Source: Ochrobactrum vermis (lineage in GTDB: Bacteria; Pseudomonadota; Alphaproteobacteria; Rhizobiales; Rhizobiaceae). Taken from it: 64,000 nt of DNA. The translations under genes and the position numbers were made by a program. The notes below the pieces were generated by a model. It searched no databases. It was not told the DNA's origin and was given only the letters and a program-made list of their open reading frames with translations. The stretch lies in contig NZ_PCOC01000001.1 in NCBI RefSeq assembly GCF_002975205.1, positions 2,166,001 through 2,230,000 of the forward strand, read 5' to 3'. This document shows positions 35,822 through 45,584 of this stretch, piece after piece (the first letter of the stretch is position 1; each line of letters opens with the position of its first letter).

Positions 35822-36868
35822 CTATAGCAGCTTGAATGGCAGGCCCGAAACGAGCGCCTTTATATAGCGTTTCTTCTGAAAATTGCCGTTGAGGGAAATA
35901 CGCGGAATAGCCGCAACCGACATCTTGCCGGGTTGCTGCAACACGCCCGGCTGGGTGGTCACCCCTGCATCGAAGCCTGCTTCGGAGATGGCACCTATCT
36001 CGCGCGCTCCAACAGCCGACTTCCATCCATATGGATAGGCAAATGATCGCGGTCTGTAACCGGCATAGCGTTCCACGGTATCGGTCGAATCAGCAATTTC
36101 CTTTGCCAGCCTTTTGTCATCGATACGATGCAGATTGACGTGGGTGACCGTGTGGGCTCCAAGGTGCACAAGCGGATCGAGAGCAAGCTTTCGTAATTCC
36201 GATGCGCTCATTACTGATTCATCGACAAGAGAAATTGCGTCAATCCCGACCGTCAGCGCGGCTGCATCAATGCGGGCTACCGCTTCGTCTTCATCGAAAC
36301 ACTGCATGAACTGCACGAGCCGGGTAAAGACCGCCGATTTTTGAGCCGGACTTGCCAAGCGGATATCGACAGCACCGCCGCCAAAGTCAAACCAGAAGCT
36401 GTCAGCTTCCGTCACCAGAGCAGCGATGGTTCTCCACCACATGGAACGATTGCGCTCCACGAAGCCGGTCGTGATGAAAATCGTGTAGGGGATGTTGTAT
36501 CGGGCAAATATCGGAGCCGCAAATTCCGCATTGTTCCGATAGCCGTCATCCAGTGTGAAGGCGACATATTTCTGTTTGTTATCCGGCTCGGAAAGCAGTT
36601 TCGGCAAATCATGCAGATGCACGGGAACGAGGTCTGCTTCCAACGCCGCTTCTATTGCCATTGCGAGCGTTTGCGGTGTAATCGAAAGAATGGCGTTGGG
36701 ATCGGAACGATCCCGCACATCGTCCGGTTTTACGTGATGCATTGTGAAGACAACACCGCGGCCGCCGGCTGAAGGGAAAAGCGCCGCCGCACCGGAAAGT
36801 GCGATAGCCTCCAGCCCCGCCCTGATCAGCGGATATTTCAAACTGCCCTTTATTGACCGCAGTGACAT
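35822..36868 (-). CDS. Polysaccharide deacetylase family protein
   Basis: 348 residues of the NodB homology type. The metal/catalytic motifs are visible: FTLDDGYRNN (motif 1), LGAHTVTHVNL (motif 2, His-x3-His) and FAYPYG (motif 3). It removes acetyl groups from a polysaccharide, possibly an exopolysaccharide or lipopolysaccharide precursor. No glycan synthesis genes are adjacent. Confidence 0.87.
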   Translation of the reverse strand: MSLRSIKGSLKYPLIRAGLEAIALSGAAALFPSAGGRGVVFTMHHVKPDDVRDRSDPNAILSITPQTLAMAIEAALEADLVPVHLHDLPKLLSEPDNKQKYVAFTLDDGYRNNAEFAAPIFARYNIPYTIFITTGFVERNRSMWWRTIAALVTEADSFWFDFGGGAVDIRLASPAQKSAVFTRLVQFMQCFDEDEAVARIDAAALTVGIDAISLVDESVMSASELRKLALDPLVHLGAHTVTHVNLHRIDDKRLAKEIADSTDTVERYAGYRPRSFAYPYGWKSAVGAREIGAISEAGFDAGVTTQPGVLQQPGKMSVAAIPRISLNGNFQKKRYIKALVSGLPFKLL

Positions 36869-36996
36869 CGTCTCGAATACATTTCCCCGAGGGACCGGCT
36901 TCGCAAAGATAGAGCGCCAGCCCTGAACCCATCTGCCCTATAGCAATTTCATCACCCCGCGTGAATTGCTTTCACAACCCCTTGCTTCAAGCAAAA

Positions 36997-37025
36997 AGGC
37001 CGCACGCAAAGCGTACGGCCCTTTA
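36997..37025. terminator. Hairpin between deacetylase and aldo/keto reductase genes
   Basis: GGCCGCACGC and GCGTACGGCC pair with one mismatch around AAA and are flanked by A-run and CTTT. The remainder of the 287-base gap shows no gene. Confidence 0.6.
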
Positions 37026-37155
37026 TCATAGTGTTCGTTAAAACTAACACCGAAAACCTATAAGCATAACTCATGGGTTTTCGGTTAAGCCCGAGTGGCG
37101 ATTGAACTTTTTCAAGGCGTGATGCGTCAGCATCTCAGCGCCTTGGTATAACGTA

Positions 37156-38184
37156 TCAAAGCGAAGTCGAGCTCTTCCACCAGTCGGTTCCGCCATCATG
37201 CGCGTACTGGTCGATTTCAGCCAGTTCTTCGGCGCTGAAATCCAGTCCCTTCAGGGCTCCCAGAGAATTTTCCAACTGCGCCACCGAGCTCGCGCCGATG
37301 AGCGAAGAGGTGACACGCGGATCGCGGAGCGTCCAGGCAATAGCCATCTGGGCCAAGGTCTGCCCACGACGCTCCGCAATGGCGTTCAGTGACCGGATAC
37401 GTCCCAGCAGCTCTTCGCTCTGTGCGCTTGCCTTCAAGGAACCGCCCTGATTCGCTCGCGCGCCTTCGGGAATGCCATCCAGATAGCGCGATGTCAGCAA
37501 ACCCTGAGCCAATGGCGAAAAGACGATGCAGCCGGTGCCCAGCTCATCGAGCGTGTCGAGCAGGCCGTTCTCGATCCAGCGATTGAACATGTTGTAATTC
37601 GGCTGGTGAATGAAAAGTGGTACACGTTCTTCCTTCAGGATCGCCGCCGCCTTTTGAGTGAGTTCGGGCGAATAGCTGGAAATGCCGACATAAAGTGCCT
37701 TGCCCTGACGGTGCAGATGCGCAAGCGCTCCCATCGTCTCTTCCAACGGCGTCGTGGCATCGACGCGATGTGAGTAGAAGATGTCAACATAGTCGAGCCC
37801 CATCCGCTTCAGCGATTGGTCCAGACTGGCAATCAGATATTTGCGGCTGCCGCCGATCCCGCCGTAAGGCCCCGGCCACATATCCCAACCGGCCTTCGAC
37901 GAAATGATCATCTCGTCGCGATAGGGTCGAAAATCGGCCATGATGCGGCCGAAGTTTTCTTCAGCGGATCCGGGCGGCGGGCCATAATTATTCGCGAGAT
38001 CAAAATGGGTTACACCCTGATCGAATGCACGACGCAGAATCGCGCGCCCGTTTTCATAGACATCCCGACCTCCGAAATTGTGCCAGAGGCCAAGCGATAT
38101 CGCTGGCAAATCGATGCCGCTCCGACCGGTACGGCGATAGATCATATCTGACTGATAGCGATCAGCCGCTGCAGAATAATGCAT
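37156..38184 (-). CDS. Aldo/keto reductase (YghZ/Gpr-like)
   Basis: ATG 38184 has GGAG 8 bases upstream and gives 342 residues. TIM-barrel AKR features: FDLANNYGPPPGSAEENFG, catalytic Lys in SSKAGWDMWPGPYG and GLDYVDIFYSHR. The YghZ group reduces L-glyceraldehyde 3-phosphate and methylglyoxal. It lies divergent to nothing; the LysR gene behind it reads the same way. Confidence 0.88.
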   Translation of the reverse strand: MHYSAAADRYQSDMIYRRTGRSGIDLPAISLGLWHNFGGRDVYENGRAILRRAFDQGVTHFDLANNYGPPPGSAEENFGRIMADFRPYRDEMIISSKAGWDMWPGPYGGIGGSRKYLIASLDQSLKRMGLDYVDIFYSHRVDATTPLEETMGALAHLHRQGKALYVGISSYSPELTQKAAAILKEERVPLFIHQPNYNMFNRWIENGLLDTLDELGTGCIVFSPLAQGLLTSRYLDGIPEGARANQGGSLKASAQSEELLGRIRSLNAIAERRGQTLAQMAIAWTLRDPRVTSSLIGASSVAQLENSLGALKGLDFSAEELAEIDQYAHDGGTDWWKSSTSL

Positions 38185-38346
38185 AACGCATCTCCATGAG
38201 TGAAATGGTTTGACCACGCATGGAAGACAGCGCCGATCCCATGCATAACAGGTGTGACGCATATTTGATCCCAAAGGGGAACCGAGGCAATGCTAATCTG
38301 CTGAGTGTTACTCAACGAAAGAATGACGAATAATCAACAACGGCTC

Positions 38347-39285
38347 TTAACGTGATCCGACTTCCTCAGCGACCACCAATTTCGCGAGGCCCTGATCTTC
38401 GCGGATGAGATCAATCAGCCGTCGCAAACCAGATGGAACCTGTCGTCTGCTCGGATAATACATGGTCAGGGGCGGACCTTCCGAAGCCCAATCCGGTAGC
38501 ACGGCTTCAAGCGTACCTGCGTCCAGGTAGTTCTTGACCAATGGCTCCAGACAATAGGCAAAGCCGATCCCGCCCAAAGCGGCTTCCACAGCCTGTTCGG
38601 TTTCATTGGCGCAAATCGGTCCTTTCACATCGACCCGGCGCAAGGAAGCGCCGTTCCCCAATTCCCATGCATATCGGGAATTGTCCCCGAGCCTCGTCTC
38701 TATACACGGCAAGCGGAGCAGATCGTCCGGCGTTTCGGGGCGCCCTGCCCTTGATATCAATGCCGGAGATCCGACCACGATCCATTGCAAGGGACCGGTT
38801 AACGCAACGCCAATCATATCCTGCGGCACCCGATCGCCATAACGGATCCCCGCATCGAAGCCCTCAGCGACGATATCAACCATCTGGTCATCTATAGTGA
38901 TGTCGAGATGCATATCGGGATAGGTTCGCGTATAGCGCGGTAAGATGGGGGCGATGATCAGCCGTGCAGCATCACGCAACGCGTTGAGCCTTATGCGCCC
39001 CGATGGAAAGTCGCGCTGACTGGTCAGAGCTTCCAGGGCCTCCCCTATCGTCCGCAGTCCGCTTTCAAGTTGTGTCGCAAGTGCCGCACCGGCTTCAGTC
39101 GGTGTGAGGGAGCGGCTGGTACGGTTGAGCAATCGCACACCCAAGTCCGCCTCCAGTTTTTTCATACGATGACTGATTGCGGAGGTTGTAACGCCGAGTT
39201 CGATTGCAGCCTGCTTCATGCTTTGGCGGCGTACGATTGTCACGAATATGTTGAGATCAGCCAGCACGGAGCGATCGCGGTTCAC
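38347..39285 (-). CDS. LysR family transcriptional regulator
   Basis: 312 residues. HTH in ADLNIFVTIVRRQSMKQAAIELGVTTSAISHRMKKLE; substrate domain from about residue 92. It resembles the LysR group whose members control neighbouring oxidoreductases, so the aldo/keto reductase is a plausible target. It is the last core gene before the tRNA-fMet island. Confidence 0.88.
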   Translation of the reverse strand: MNRDRSVLADLNIFVTIVRRQSMKQAAIELGVTTSAISHRMKKLEADLGVRLLNRTSRSLTPTEAGAALATQLESGLRTIGEALEALTSQRDFPSGRIRLNALRDAARLIIAPILPRYTRTYPDMHLDITIDDQMVDIVAEGFDAGIRYGDRVPQDMIGVALTGPLQWIVVGSPALISRAGRPETPDDLLRLPCIETRLGDNSRYAWELGNGASLRRVDVKGPICANETEQAVEAALGGIGFAYCLEPLVKNYLDAGTLEAVLPDWASEGPPLTMYYPSRRQVPSGLRRLIDLIREDQGLAKLVVAEEVGSR

Positions 39286-39383
39286 TATTGTCTTCCTTTG
39301 ATAGGCAGGTGATTTGATAGCTTAAACAGGTTGGTTTGTCGCTATTCTGGTCGCTTGGAATAACGTGCGCGGCCTAAACGCCA

Positions 39384-39410
39384 AAACCCCGCAGCATAGC
39401 TACGGGGTTT
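39384..39410. terminator. Hairpin at the left island edge
   Basis: AAACCCCG pairs with CGGGGTTT around an 11-base loop, just before att copy 1. A similar GC stem precedes copies 2 and 3. Confidence 0.65.
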
Positions 39411-39415
39411 GTATT

Positions 39416-39432
39416 TTGGTTGCGGGGGCAGG
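39416..39432. other. att copy 1: tRNA-fMet 3'-end sequence
   Basis: The 17-mer TTGGTTGCGGGGGCAGG is identical to the 3' end of the tRNA-fMet gene at 61585-61601 (same strand). It marks the left end of the composite island. Confidence 0.75.
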
Positions 39433-41060
39433 CTTTAACGGCTGGCATAAAAGGGAGGCTGGGATTCTTGCCCACCTCCCGGCGCTGGCGAAGTCGAGGA
39501 TGCCGAGCAGCTTGCCGCGTAGGGTGGCGTGCACCTCCCCGCGTTGGTCGCCGGGGGTGGGCCGATTTCTCCGATCAGCGCGCGGAGCGCTTCCGCCGCC
39601 AACCTGCCACCATCGGGATCGGTGGGCCTTTCGGTCAGACGCTCAACGCGAAGGCGGTAGAGGTTGGCGATGTCGGATGAACATCGGGAATATCGGCGGG
39701 CGCTTCGGCAAGGCGGGCGACAATCTCCGTCTTTTGCCGTTCGAGGTCATTCATGCGGGCCTTCATGCTCGGCTGATACATGCCGTCCTCAATGGCCGTC
39801 ATAATTCCGGCAACAGCCTTGGCGATCTTCGCCAGCGCCTTGCGGCGGTTTCGGCTTGCGTGCGCCGGTCGCGGTTCAGCCGGTTCATTTCTTCGGCATA
39901 GGCGCGGATGGCTTCAGCCACCGCTTCCGACGACACCAGCTTTTCCTTGAGGCCGGTCAGCACGCGCGCCTCGATGTTCTGGCGGGTGATGGTGCGGTTG
40001 TTGTCGCCGGTGCCGCGCCGGCGATGGTTGAGGCAGGCATAGCGGTTCGGCGTGATGATGCCGACCTTGCCGCCGCAGCATCAGCAGGCGAGAAGGCCGG
40101 AAAGAAGATGAACCGGACGGGTCGCCAGATGCACGCGCTTCATCCGGCCTTCGCGGGTATTGGCCGGATTCGGCCCGAAGTTGGCCGCGATCTGCTTCTG
40201 CCGTGCGCGGGCGGCGCTCCACAGTTCGTCGTCCACGATGCGCAGGTGTGGTACCTCCGTCCTGATCCATTGGCTTTCCGGATTGAGGCGCGACACGGGC
40301 TTGCCGGTTGATGGGGCCTTGATGAACCGCATGCGGTTCCAGACCAGCACGCCGGCATATAGCTCGTTGTTGACGATGCTGGTGCCGCGCGAGACATGGC
40401 CGCGGATGCTGGTATCGCCCCATGCACGGCCAAGCAGGCCGGGAATGCCGTCGCGGTTGAGATCCCTGGCAAGGCCTTCGAACTTTTGCCGGATGCAAAT
40501 TCGCGAAGATGCGGCGGATGGTGTCGGCCTCCTCCGGGATGATTTCCCGCTCGCCCCGGATCGGCTCGCCGTTGGCGTCCAGCTTCTTGAGGACACGATA
40601 GTCGTAGCAATGCCCGCCCCCGCCTTGCCTTTCTCCACCCTGCCTCGAAGGCCGCGATGCGTCTTCATGGCAAGGTCCTTGAGGAACAGCGCGTTCATCG
40701 TGCCTTTCAGGCCGACGTGAAGCTCGGAGATTTCACCCTCGGCCAAGGTGACGATGCTGACACCTGCGAATTTCAGATGCTTGTAGAGGGTGGCAACGTC
40801 CGCCTGATCGCGGCTGATGCGGTCAAGCGCTCGGCCAGAAGGATGTTGAACTCGCCGCGCTGTGCATCGCACACGAGCCGCTGAATGCCGGACCGCAGGA
40901 TTGTGCTGGAACCGGATATGGCCGCATCCTCATGGGAACCGACGATCTCCCATCGCTCCTGCGCGGCCCGCTCCCGGCACAGCCGGAACTGGTCGTTTCC
41001 AACTGCCCCTGAACCAGAAAGAATGAAGATTTAACGTTTTGTAACAGATATTTAGCTGCC
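39433..41060 (-). pseudogene. Large serine recombinase, multiply frameshifted
   Basis: Minus-strand fragments in several frames read as one resolvase/recombinase: DRISRDQADVATLYKHLKFAG, GISELHVGLKGTMNALFLKD-type core, REFASGKSSKA, ARDLNRDGIPGLLGRAW, a zinc-ribbon trace (LLSGLLAC, then NRYACLNHRRRGTGDNN) and a RVERLTERPTDPDGG coiled-coil tail. At least four frame changes occur (near 40870, 40620, 40490 and 40080). It was probably the enzyme that inserted the left island unit. Confidence 0.75.
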
Positions 41061-41150
41061 ATCGCACTGCGTCGTAGAAAAGGTATAAAAAAGAAAAGTT
41101 CTACAATTCAAATCCCCGATCTTGTCCAAAGTCGATGCCGAGGGTTATCA

Positions 41151-41399
41151 TCAAGGTGTGGTTTTCTTCGCCAGCCGCACGCCCGGACCACTGCCGTTTT
41201 CGGAAATGAACTCGATACCAGCGGCTTCTAACGCTGCACGGATCGCTTCGAGATTATTAGCGTGAGGTAAGCGAACTCCTCGCTCGAAATCCACAACCGT
41301 CGGTCTGGATACCTTCGCTGCGTCAGCTAACTGACCTTGGCTTAGGCCCAGCATTGCTCGTGCTCCCCTACACTGAGCGGCAGTAATACTATTTGGCAA
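41151..41399 (-). CDS. XRE-type HTH regulator, TTG start
   Basis: 82 residues starting at TTG 41399 (LPNSITAAQCRGARAMLGLSQGQLADAAKVSRPTVVDFERG). The HTH spans about 14-65, and the ENGSGPGVRL tail is typical of a small Rhizobiales repressor family. No ATG with a better site exists in the conserved range. It probably represses itself and the divergent gene through the palindrome upstream. Confidence 0.75.
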   Translation of the reverse strand: MPNSITAAQCRGARAMLGLSQGQLADAAKVSRPTVVDFERGVRLPHANNLEAIRAALEAAGIEFISENGSGPGVRLAKKTTP

Positions 41400-41434
41400 T
41401 TGCCCGTCCCGTTGTTTGACAAAAAGAAAATATT

Positions 41435-41449
41435 TTGTTAATTTAACAA
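41435..41449. promoter_or_regulatory. 15-bp palindromic operator candidate
   Basis: TTGTTAA-T-TTAACAA is a perfect palindrome 36 bases upstream of the XRE start and about 90 bases before the divergent gene. Its AT-rich surroundings (TTGACA-like near 41416) suit a promoter. Confidence 0.5.
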
Positions 41450-41541
41450 ACATTGCATGCGCCAATGCTCGCAGCCGAGCGGGATGTTTGCACCATCTCG
41501 CCCGGCCTAACCACAACCTAAGCTACTTGGGAGCTCAGATC

Positions 41542-42228
41542 ATGGCTGATTCTGACAATAGCACGACTTTGTCTTCCGTCACGCGCCGGATGTTGCTGAC
41601 GGGCACGATGGCAACCACGGCAATGTTGTCGTTTGAATATGGCGCGGGCGCTGCCGAGGCACTTACCGGCAATGCCGCCTCCGACCCCGCGATGGCGCAG
41701 TGGCGGGCGTGGAAAGTTGCCTGTCTTAACACCGTCGCCTTATGCGAGAAACAGCAGAAGCTTGAGACCCAACTGATCAATGCCGTTGGCTTTCCGCATG
41801 TCAACGTCTATCTGCCGGACAAAGGTGCCACCGCCGCCATCTGGTGGCAGGGCGACATCGGGGAGTATTTCGAACGCCGTTCCGCCTCCGCCGATGTCCG
41901 CGCCAAAGCCAAGGCCGATCTCGCGGCCCATCAGGCCCGCTGGGATGCCGAAGATGAACGCATCGGCTATTCCGCCGCAAGGCAGGCGGAACGGATCGCC
42001 GCCGACCGTGAGCAGGAACTGCTGGACGCCCTGACGGACACGCCCGCCACGACGCTTGCGGGCGTGGCGGGCAAGCTCGATGCTGCCTTAAGCGAGGGCG
42101 CACCTTCCGAAGATTCCATGGAGTTCCCTTGGCCGCTGCTACGCTCGGCGTTTGATAACATTCTGCTTATCATGCGGCACGGGGTGCGTCATGAACCGTC
42201 CGCCCCCGGGAAAAGGCGGCGGACATGA
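41542..42228 (+). CDS. TAT-signal-like hypothetical protein of integrative elements
   Basis: 228 residues. The start has TRRMLLTGTMATTAML, resembling a twin-arginine signal, although the spacing is not canonical. A helical domain with WWQGDIGEYFERR follows. Similar proteins occur in Rhizobiales mobile elements with no known function. It overlaps the next gene by 4 bases. Confidence 0.55.
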   Translation: MADSDNSTTLSSVTRRMLLTGTMATTAMLSFEYGAGAAEALTGNAASDPAMAQWRAWKVACLNTVALCEKQQKLETQLINAVGFPHVNVYLPDKGATAAIWWQGDIGEYFERRSASADVRAKAKADLAAHQARWDAEDERIGYSAARQAERIAADREQELLDALTDTPATTLAGVAGKLDAALSEGAPSEDSMEFPWPLLRSAFDNILLIMRHGVRHEPSAPGKRRRT

Positions 42229-43139
42229 CCCTGCCTGAACACCTCGGCCATTTCCCCGAGAGTAAGCGCCGTGAACTGGAACGGATCGTACGAAACCTTT
42301 TCGATGAGTTCGAGGATGCACAAAAGAGCAAGCTGTCGGAAAAGAAGAAGAATGGCCGTATACTCAAGCTGGTTCTCTTTGTCCCTTATCGCTCTGAATA
42401 TAACCTGCTGGTGGTCGTTACGCCCGAGACCTCTGCCGATCCGCGTTTTTGGTATCGGGCAGAAGAACGTTTCTTACGAGAACTGACGATCACCAGACAT
42501 CTGGCAACGCCGGTCAATTTCATCGTTCACTCCATCATGGACGTGAACAATCAGCTCGCGCTCGGTCTGCCCTTCTTCGTGGACATCGCTCGCGACGGCA
42601 TTTTGCTCTACGAGGCACCGGGCTTTCCCTTCGCCAGCCCCAAACCGCTCGATCCAGAGGCCGCCAGGGCTGAGATGCACCGGCATCTCGAGCACTGGTT
42701 CCCAAGTGCCGCGCATCGCTTCGAACTGGCGAAGGAGGCCATGGGGCGTGGCTATCACAGGGAAGCAGCCTTTGACCTGCACCAGACCGTCGAACGGCTC
42801 TATCATTGCACGCTGCATGTTCTGACGCTCTATCGCCCGAAATCTCACCGGCTGACCTTTCTACGCACCCATGCGGAACAGGTCGCGCCCCAGCTTATGG
42901 ACGTCTGGCCCAGCGACAGCCGTTTTGCCGCGCGGTGCTTTGCCCGCCTCGAACGCGCCTATGTCGAGGCTCGTTATTCGCATCACTACAAAATCACAGG
43001 CGAAGAACTGGCTTGGCTGGCCGAGCGCGTGAAGGAGCTGCAAGAAACCACCGCCGCAATCTGCGCTGCACACCTCAATGGGTTCGACCGCGCAGGAATG
43101 TGGAAACCGAGCCTCACCATGACCATCAGGTTGCCCTGA
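42225..43139 (+). CDS. Nucleotidyltransferase-HEPN protein lacking the catalytic loop
   Basis: 304 residues. The N-terminal half matches NT-HEPN fusion proteins (ESKRRELERIVRNLFDEF, GRILKLVLF, then YNLLVVVTPE, FLREL). The GS-x9-D-x-D catalytic loop normally between LF and the DLLVVV strand is reduced to VPYRSE. The C-terminal HEPN domain (about 165-290) has LDLHQTVERLYHCTLHVL and an R-x4-6-H type stretch near YVEARYSHHYKI, a possible RNase site. The pair may be a toxin/antitoxin-like protein with a dead transferase. Confidence 0.65.
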   Translation: MTLPEHLGHFPESKRRELERIVRNLFDEFEDAQKSKLSEKKKNGRILKLVLFVPYRSEYNLLVVVTPETSADPRFWYRAEERFLRELTITRHLATPVNFIVHSIMDVNNQLALGLPFFVDIARDGILLYEAPGFPFASPKPLDPEAARAEMHRHLEHWFPSAAHRFELAKEAMGRGYHREAAFDLHQTVERLYHCTLHVLTLYRPKSHRLTFLRTHAEQVAPQLMDVWPSDSRFAARCFARLERAYVEARYSHHYKITGEELAWLAERVKELQETTAAICAAHLNGFDRAGMWKPSLTMTIRLP

Positions 43140-43384
43140 GCGTCAATCGCGGCCAGGGATCAAAGTACGAGGCTCCTTTTGCCAAGCCCATGGCTGAGAA
43201 GCGAGTCAGCTCGTCTGCTTCGGAGCCGGTAAGCAACATAAAGCTCGGCCGCTTCGCACCTTCAAATCGGACGTTGTTTCCCGAAAGTGGACGAACCTCA
43301 CTTCAGTTTGCTTACAGCCCTCAGATAGTTCGATTCCTGCCAAGGGATTCGAACTGCTCGACCTGCCGCCATCGTCAAACACCG

Positions 43385-43415
43385 AAAGCCCCGGCGCTAT
43401 TGCATCCGGGGCTTT
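43385..43415. terminator. Terminator after the HEPN gene
   Basis: AAAGCCCCGG pairs exactly with CCGGGGCTTT around an 11-base loop. It lies 70 bases before att copy 2. Confidence 0.75.
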
Positions 43416-43483
43416 GTGTTGTCGGCCTGACTGTCTAGCGAGCGCCTGCTACACTTCGATTTCGAGTGTTTTATATGACAGAT

Positions 43484-43497
43484 TTGGTTGCGGGGGC
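43484..43497. other. att copy 2: partial tRNA-fMet 3'-end sequence
   Basis: TTGGTTGCGGGGGC (14 bp) repeats the start of copies 1 and 3, then diverges. It divides the composite island into two units. Confidence 0.6.
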
Positions 43498-44081
43498 TCG
43501 CAACCACCGATACCGACATTCGCTTGAAATAGCGATCTAGCAACATTAAAATTAAGGTTAGACAAAGTACACTGAAAGTCCGCTGCGGAATCGTAGGGTT
43601 ATCCGTCCATCCATATTGCCAGCACTCCAAAGCTTCAGCTAGGTCAGCTCGCCTCTTTCCAGATCGGCAATAATCTTGTCGGTTACTTGTTTGTTGACAT
43701 CTGTTTTCTTTTCCTTTGATCGGGTTGCGCATGCAACCGATCTGCCGCGCTGGCGAAGAGAGGGGGGAAACCGTCCAGACCAAAAGCGTCCGGAGTGGTG
43801 CGGGCGCAAGGCTAGGCCTGAGCCACGGCCCGGATGCTTTTGCCCGAAGGGCTTGGTCTTGACGGAGGACGGGGCTGCAAGCCCCCAAACAGAAAGCTGA
43901 AGACCGCAGGGCGCATAAAAGAGCCCTGCTCAGCAAAAGGGCCGCAAAAAGCGGCCCGTCAAACGCAAGGGATGGATGCCGAATGGCGGAGACAACAGAC
44001 TCGGTTCACGACAGCCCGGTCCTGTCTGTAACAGGATGAGGTATTCGAAAAGCTCTTACTCAAACACCCTAAAGACCAGCA
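43498..44081. other. Non-coding stretch at the start of the defence island
   Basis: No convincing gene is visible. The frames found here have no recognisable family and no ribosome binding site. The region contains GGTTGCGCATGCAACC near 43713 (a perfect palindrome) and a GC-rich stretch with GCCCGAAGGGC near 43840. Confidence 0.5.
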
Positions 44082-45584
44082 TCAAATATAGAAGCGATAA
44101 GAGGGATTGGGTGTCGCGTTATCTGACAACTCGCACATCAGTTCCCCTACACGCCTTGCAAATAGCAGTGTGATCGGGAAACGGGTAATCCCGTCACTGG
44201 AATTCCAGTTCATTTTGGTCAATGCCAGGATTTCCTCAGCACGCGCCCGAATGTCGGTTTCACCGCAAGAGCCAATCTCCAGAGGAGCCGGAATGTGCAT
44301 TCCTGGGAACTCGTTCCACCACGGGATATAGCCGCTCGTGAACAGATAGGAATGACCATCCAGCGAACACAGTGTGCCGCGCCAGGGTTCTTCGGTTCCT
44401 TTGCGGACGACACGAAACGAGGTATTGCGCAGCCAGATCAGATCGCAGTTGGCGACCCTATCTTTGGCAGCCGTCCGGAAACCCCGTTCTTCTTCGGTCT
44501 GATAGTTTGTGGTTTTATGAATTACCACGCGGTCGGGCGTCACTCCGGCTCGCCGCTCGTACTCTTCGAGTATTTGCTCAAGCAATTGACGCGCTTGCGC
44601 TTCATTTAGGTAGGGTTGGCGATCACGCTTCTGGTCATGATCAATGCTCGCCCCTTTGATCGCGTAAGGTTCGATATCTGTCGAATAAGCCTGCGCCACA
44701 CTGGCATAGACCAGATGGCCGCCACGCTTTTTCATGTGGTGAAAGGAAATCCCGACAAAGCAGACATTCTTCGGCAGGTCAGCAGGCCGCCACGGGATGC
44801 CCTTAGATTTGTAGTAGATAGAAACGGCAGCGTTCCAGACACGAGTAGCCTGACTTTGCCCCTTATCGTCTGGCCGTTCGATTGTGTCCCGTCTGACGAC
44901 CTGGATCGGAACAGCCTGACTATCAGACATGATCTTGGCTTTCAGCGCACGGTAGAACGTTCGGAACAGCAAATCGTCTGCCATTGTATAGAGGGCACTC
45001 GCCGCTTCGAGCTCGTCTGGCGAGGGCTGAAAGAGCGCAAGCTGGTCGCTTTCCTCCTCGGCGCGCAAAAATTCCAGCGCCCGGCGTTCTTCTGGTGACA
45101 GGCCGGGGTTCATGACGCGCAAATCACCGAGTTCAGGCTTGATGCACAGGATTATGCAGTCCGGGGCCTCGTCCCCGTACAGACTGCTGATCTCGTATTC
45201 GAAGAGCTCGACCAACTCACCGAATTTCTGGCCCTTCAGCGCATCGCGAAAAAGCTGATCATATTTCGAAGAAGAAACAATCCGTCTGTGCCGTTTCTCC
45301 ATCATGAATTTTGCATTCAAGGCCTTTTCTAGTCCCGGCCAATTCCGGAAACGCGCGGAGTTATTCTCCTTCGCCGGAATGAAAGTCTCAAATCGCGACA
45401 GCCATGCAACGGCAGCATCGATATCTTCTGACAGGCCTACAAAGCCCAGCTTGATCTGCCGCAGACCCGTGTTATCAGATGGCCCATTCTTTGGCAGTCC
45501 CCGGCGTGGATCGATGTCGGTTTTCGCATTTGAAAACTCGATTCTGGGCTCACGCAGTACGTCGATCTTCATTTGAATCGTCAT
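44082..45584 (-). CDS. Short prokaryotic Argonaute (MID-PIWI)
   Basis: 500 residues, the length of short pAgos without N/PAZ. The C-terminal half carries pAgo PIWI signatures: VCFVGISFHHM, LVYASVAQAY, RVVIHKTTNYQ, RGTLCSLDGHSYLF, WNEFPGMHIPAPLEI, and the end LTKMNWNSSDGITRFPITLLFARRVG. A MID domain lies between about 130 and 290. The catalytic tetrad of long pAgos is not evident, as expected for this class; guide-directed target binding triggers the partner. The gene overlaps the partner by 35 bases, so the two are coupled. Confidence 0.85.
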   Translation of the reverse strand: MTIQMKIDVLREPRIEFSNAKTDIDPRRGLPKNGPSDNTGLRQIKLGFVGLSEDIDAAVAWLSRFETFIPAKENNSARFRNWPGLEKALNAKFMMEKRHRRIVSSSKYDQLFRDALKGQKFGELVELFEYEISSLYGDEAPDCIILCIKPELGDLRVMNPGLSPEERRALEFLRAEEESDQLALFQPSPDELEAASALYTMADDLLFRTFYRALKAKIMSDSQAVPIQVVRRDTIERPDDKGQSQATRVWNAAVSIYYKSKGIPWRPADLPKNVCFVGISFHHMKKRGGHLVYASVAQAYSTDIEPYAIKGASIDHDQKRDRQPYLNEAQARQLLEQILEEYERRAGVTPDRVVIHKTTNYQTEEERGFRTAAKDRVANCDLIWLRNTSFRVVRKGTEEPWRGTLCSLDGHSYLFTSGYIPWWNEFPGMHIPAPLEIGSCGETDIRARAEEILALTKMNWNSSDGITRFPITLLFARRVGELMCELSDNATPNPSYRFYI

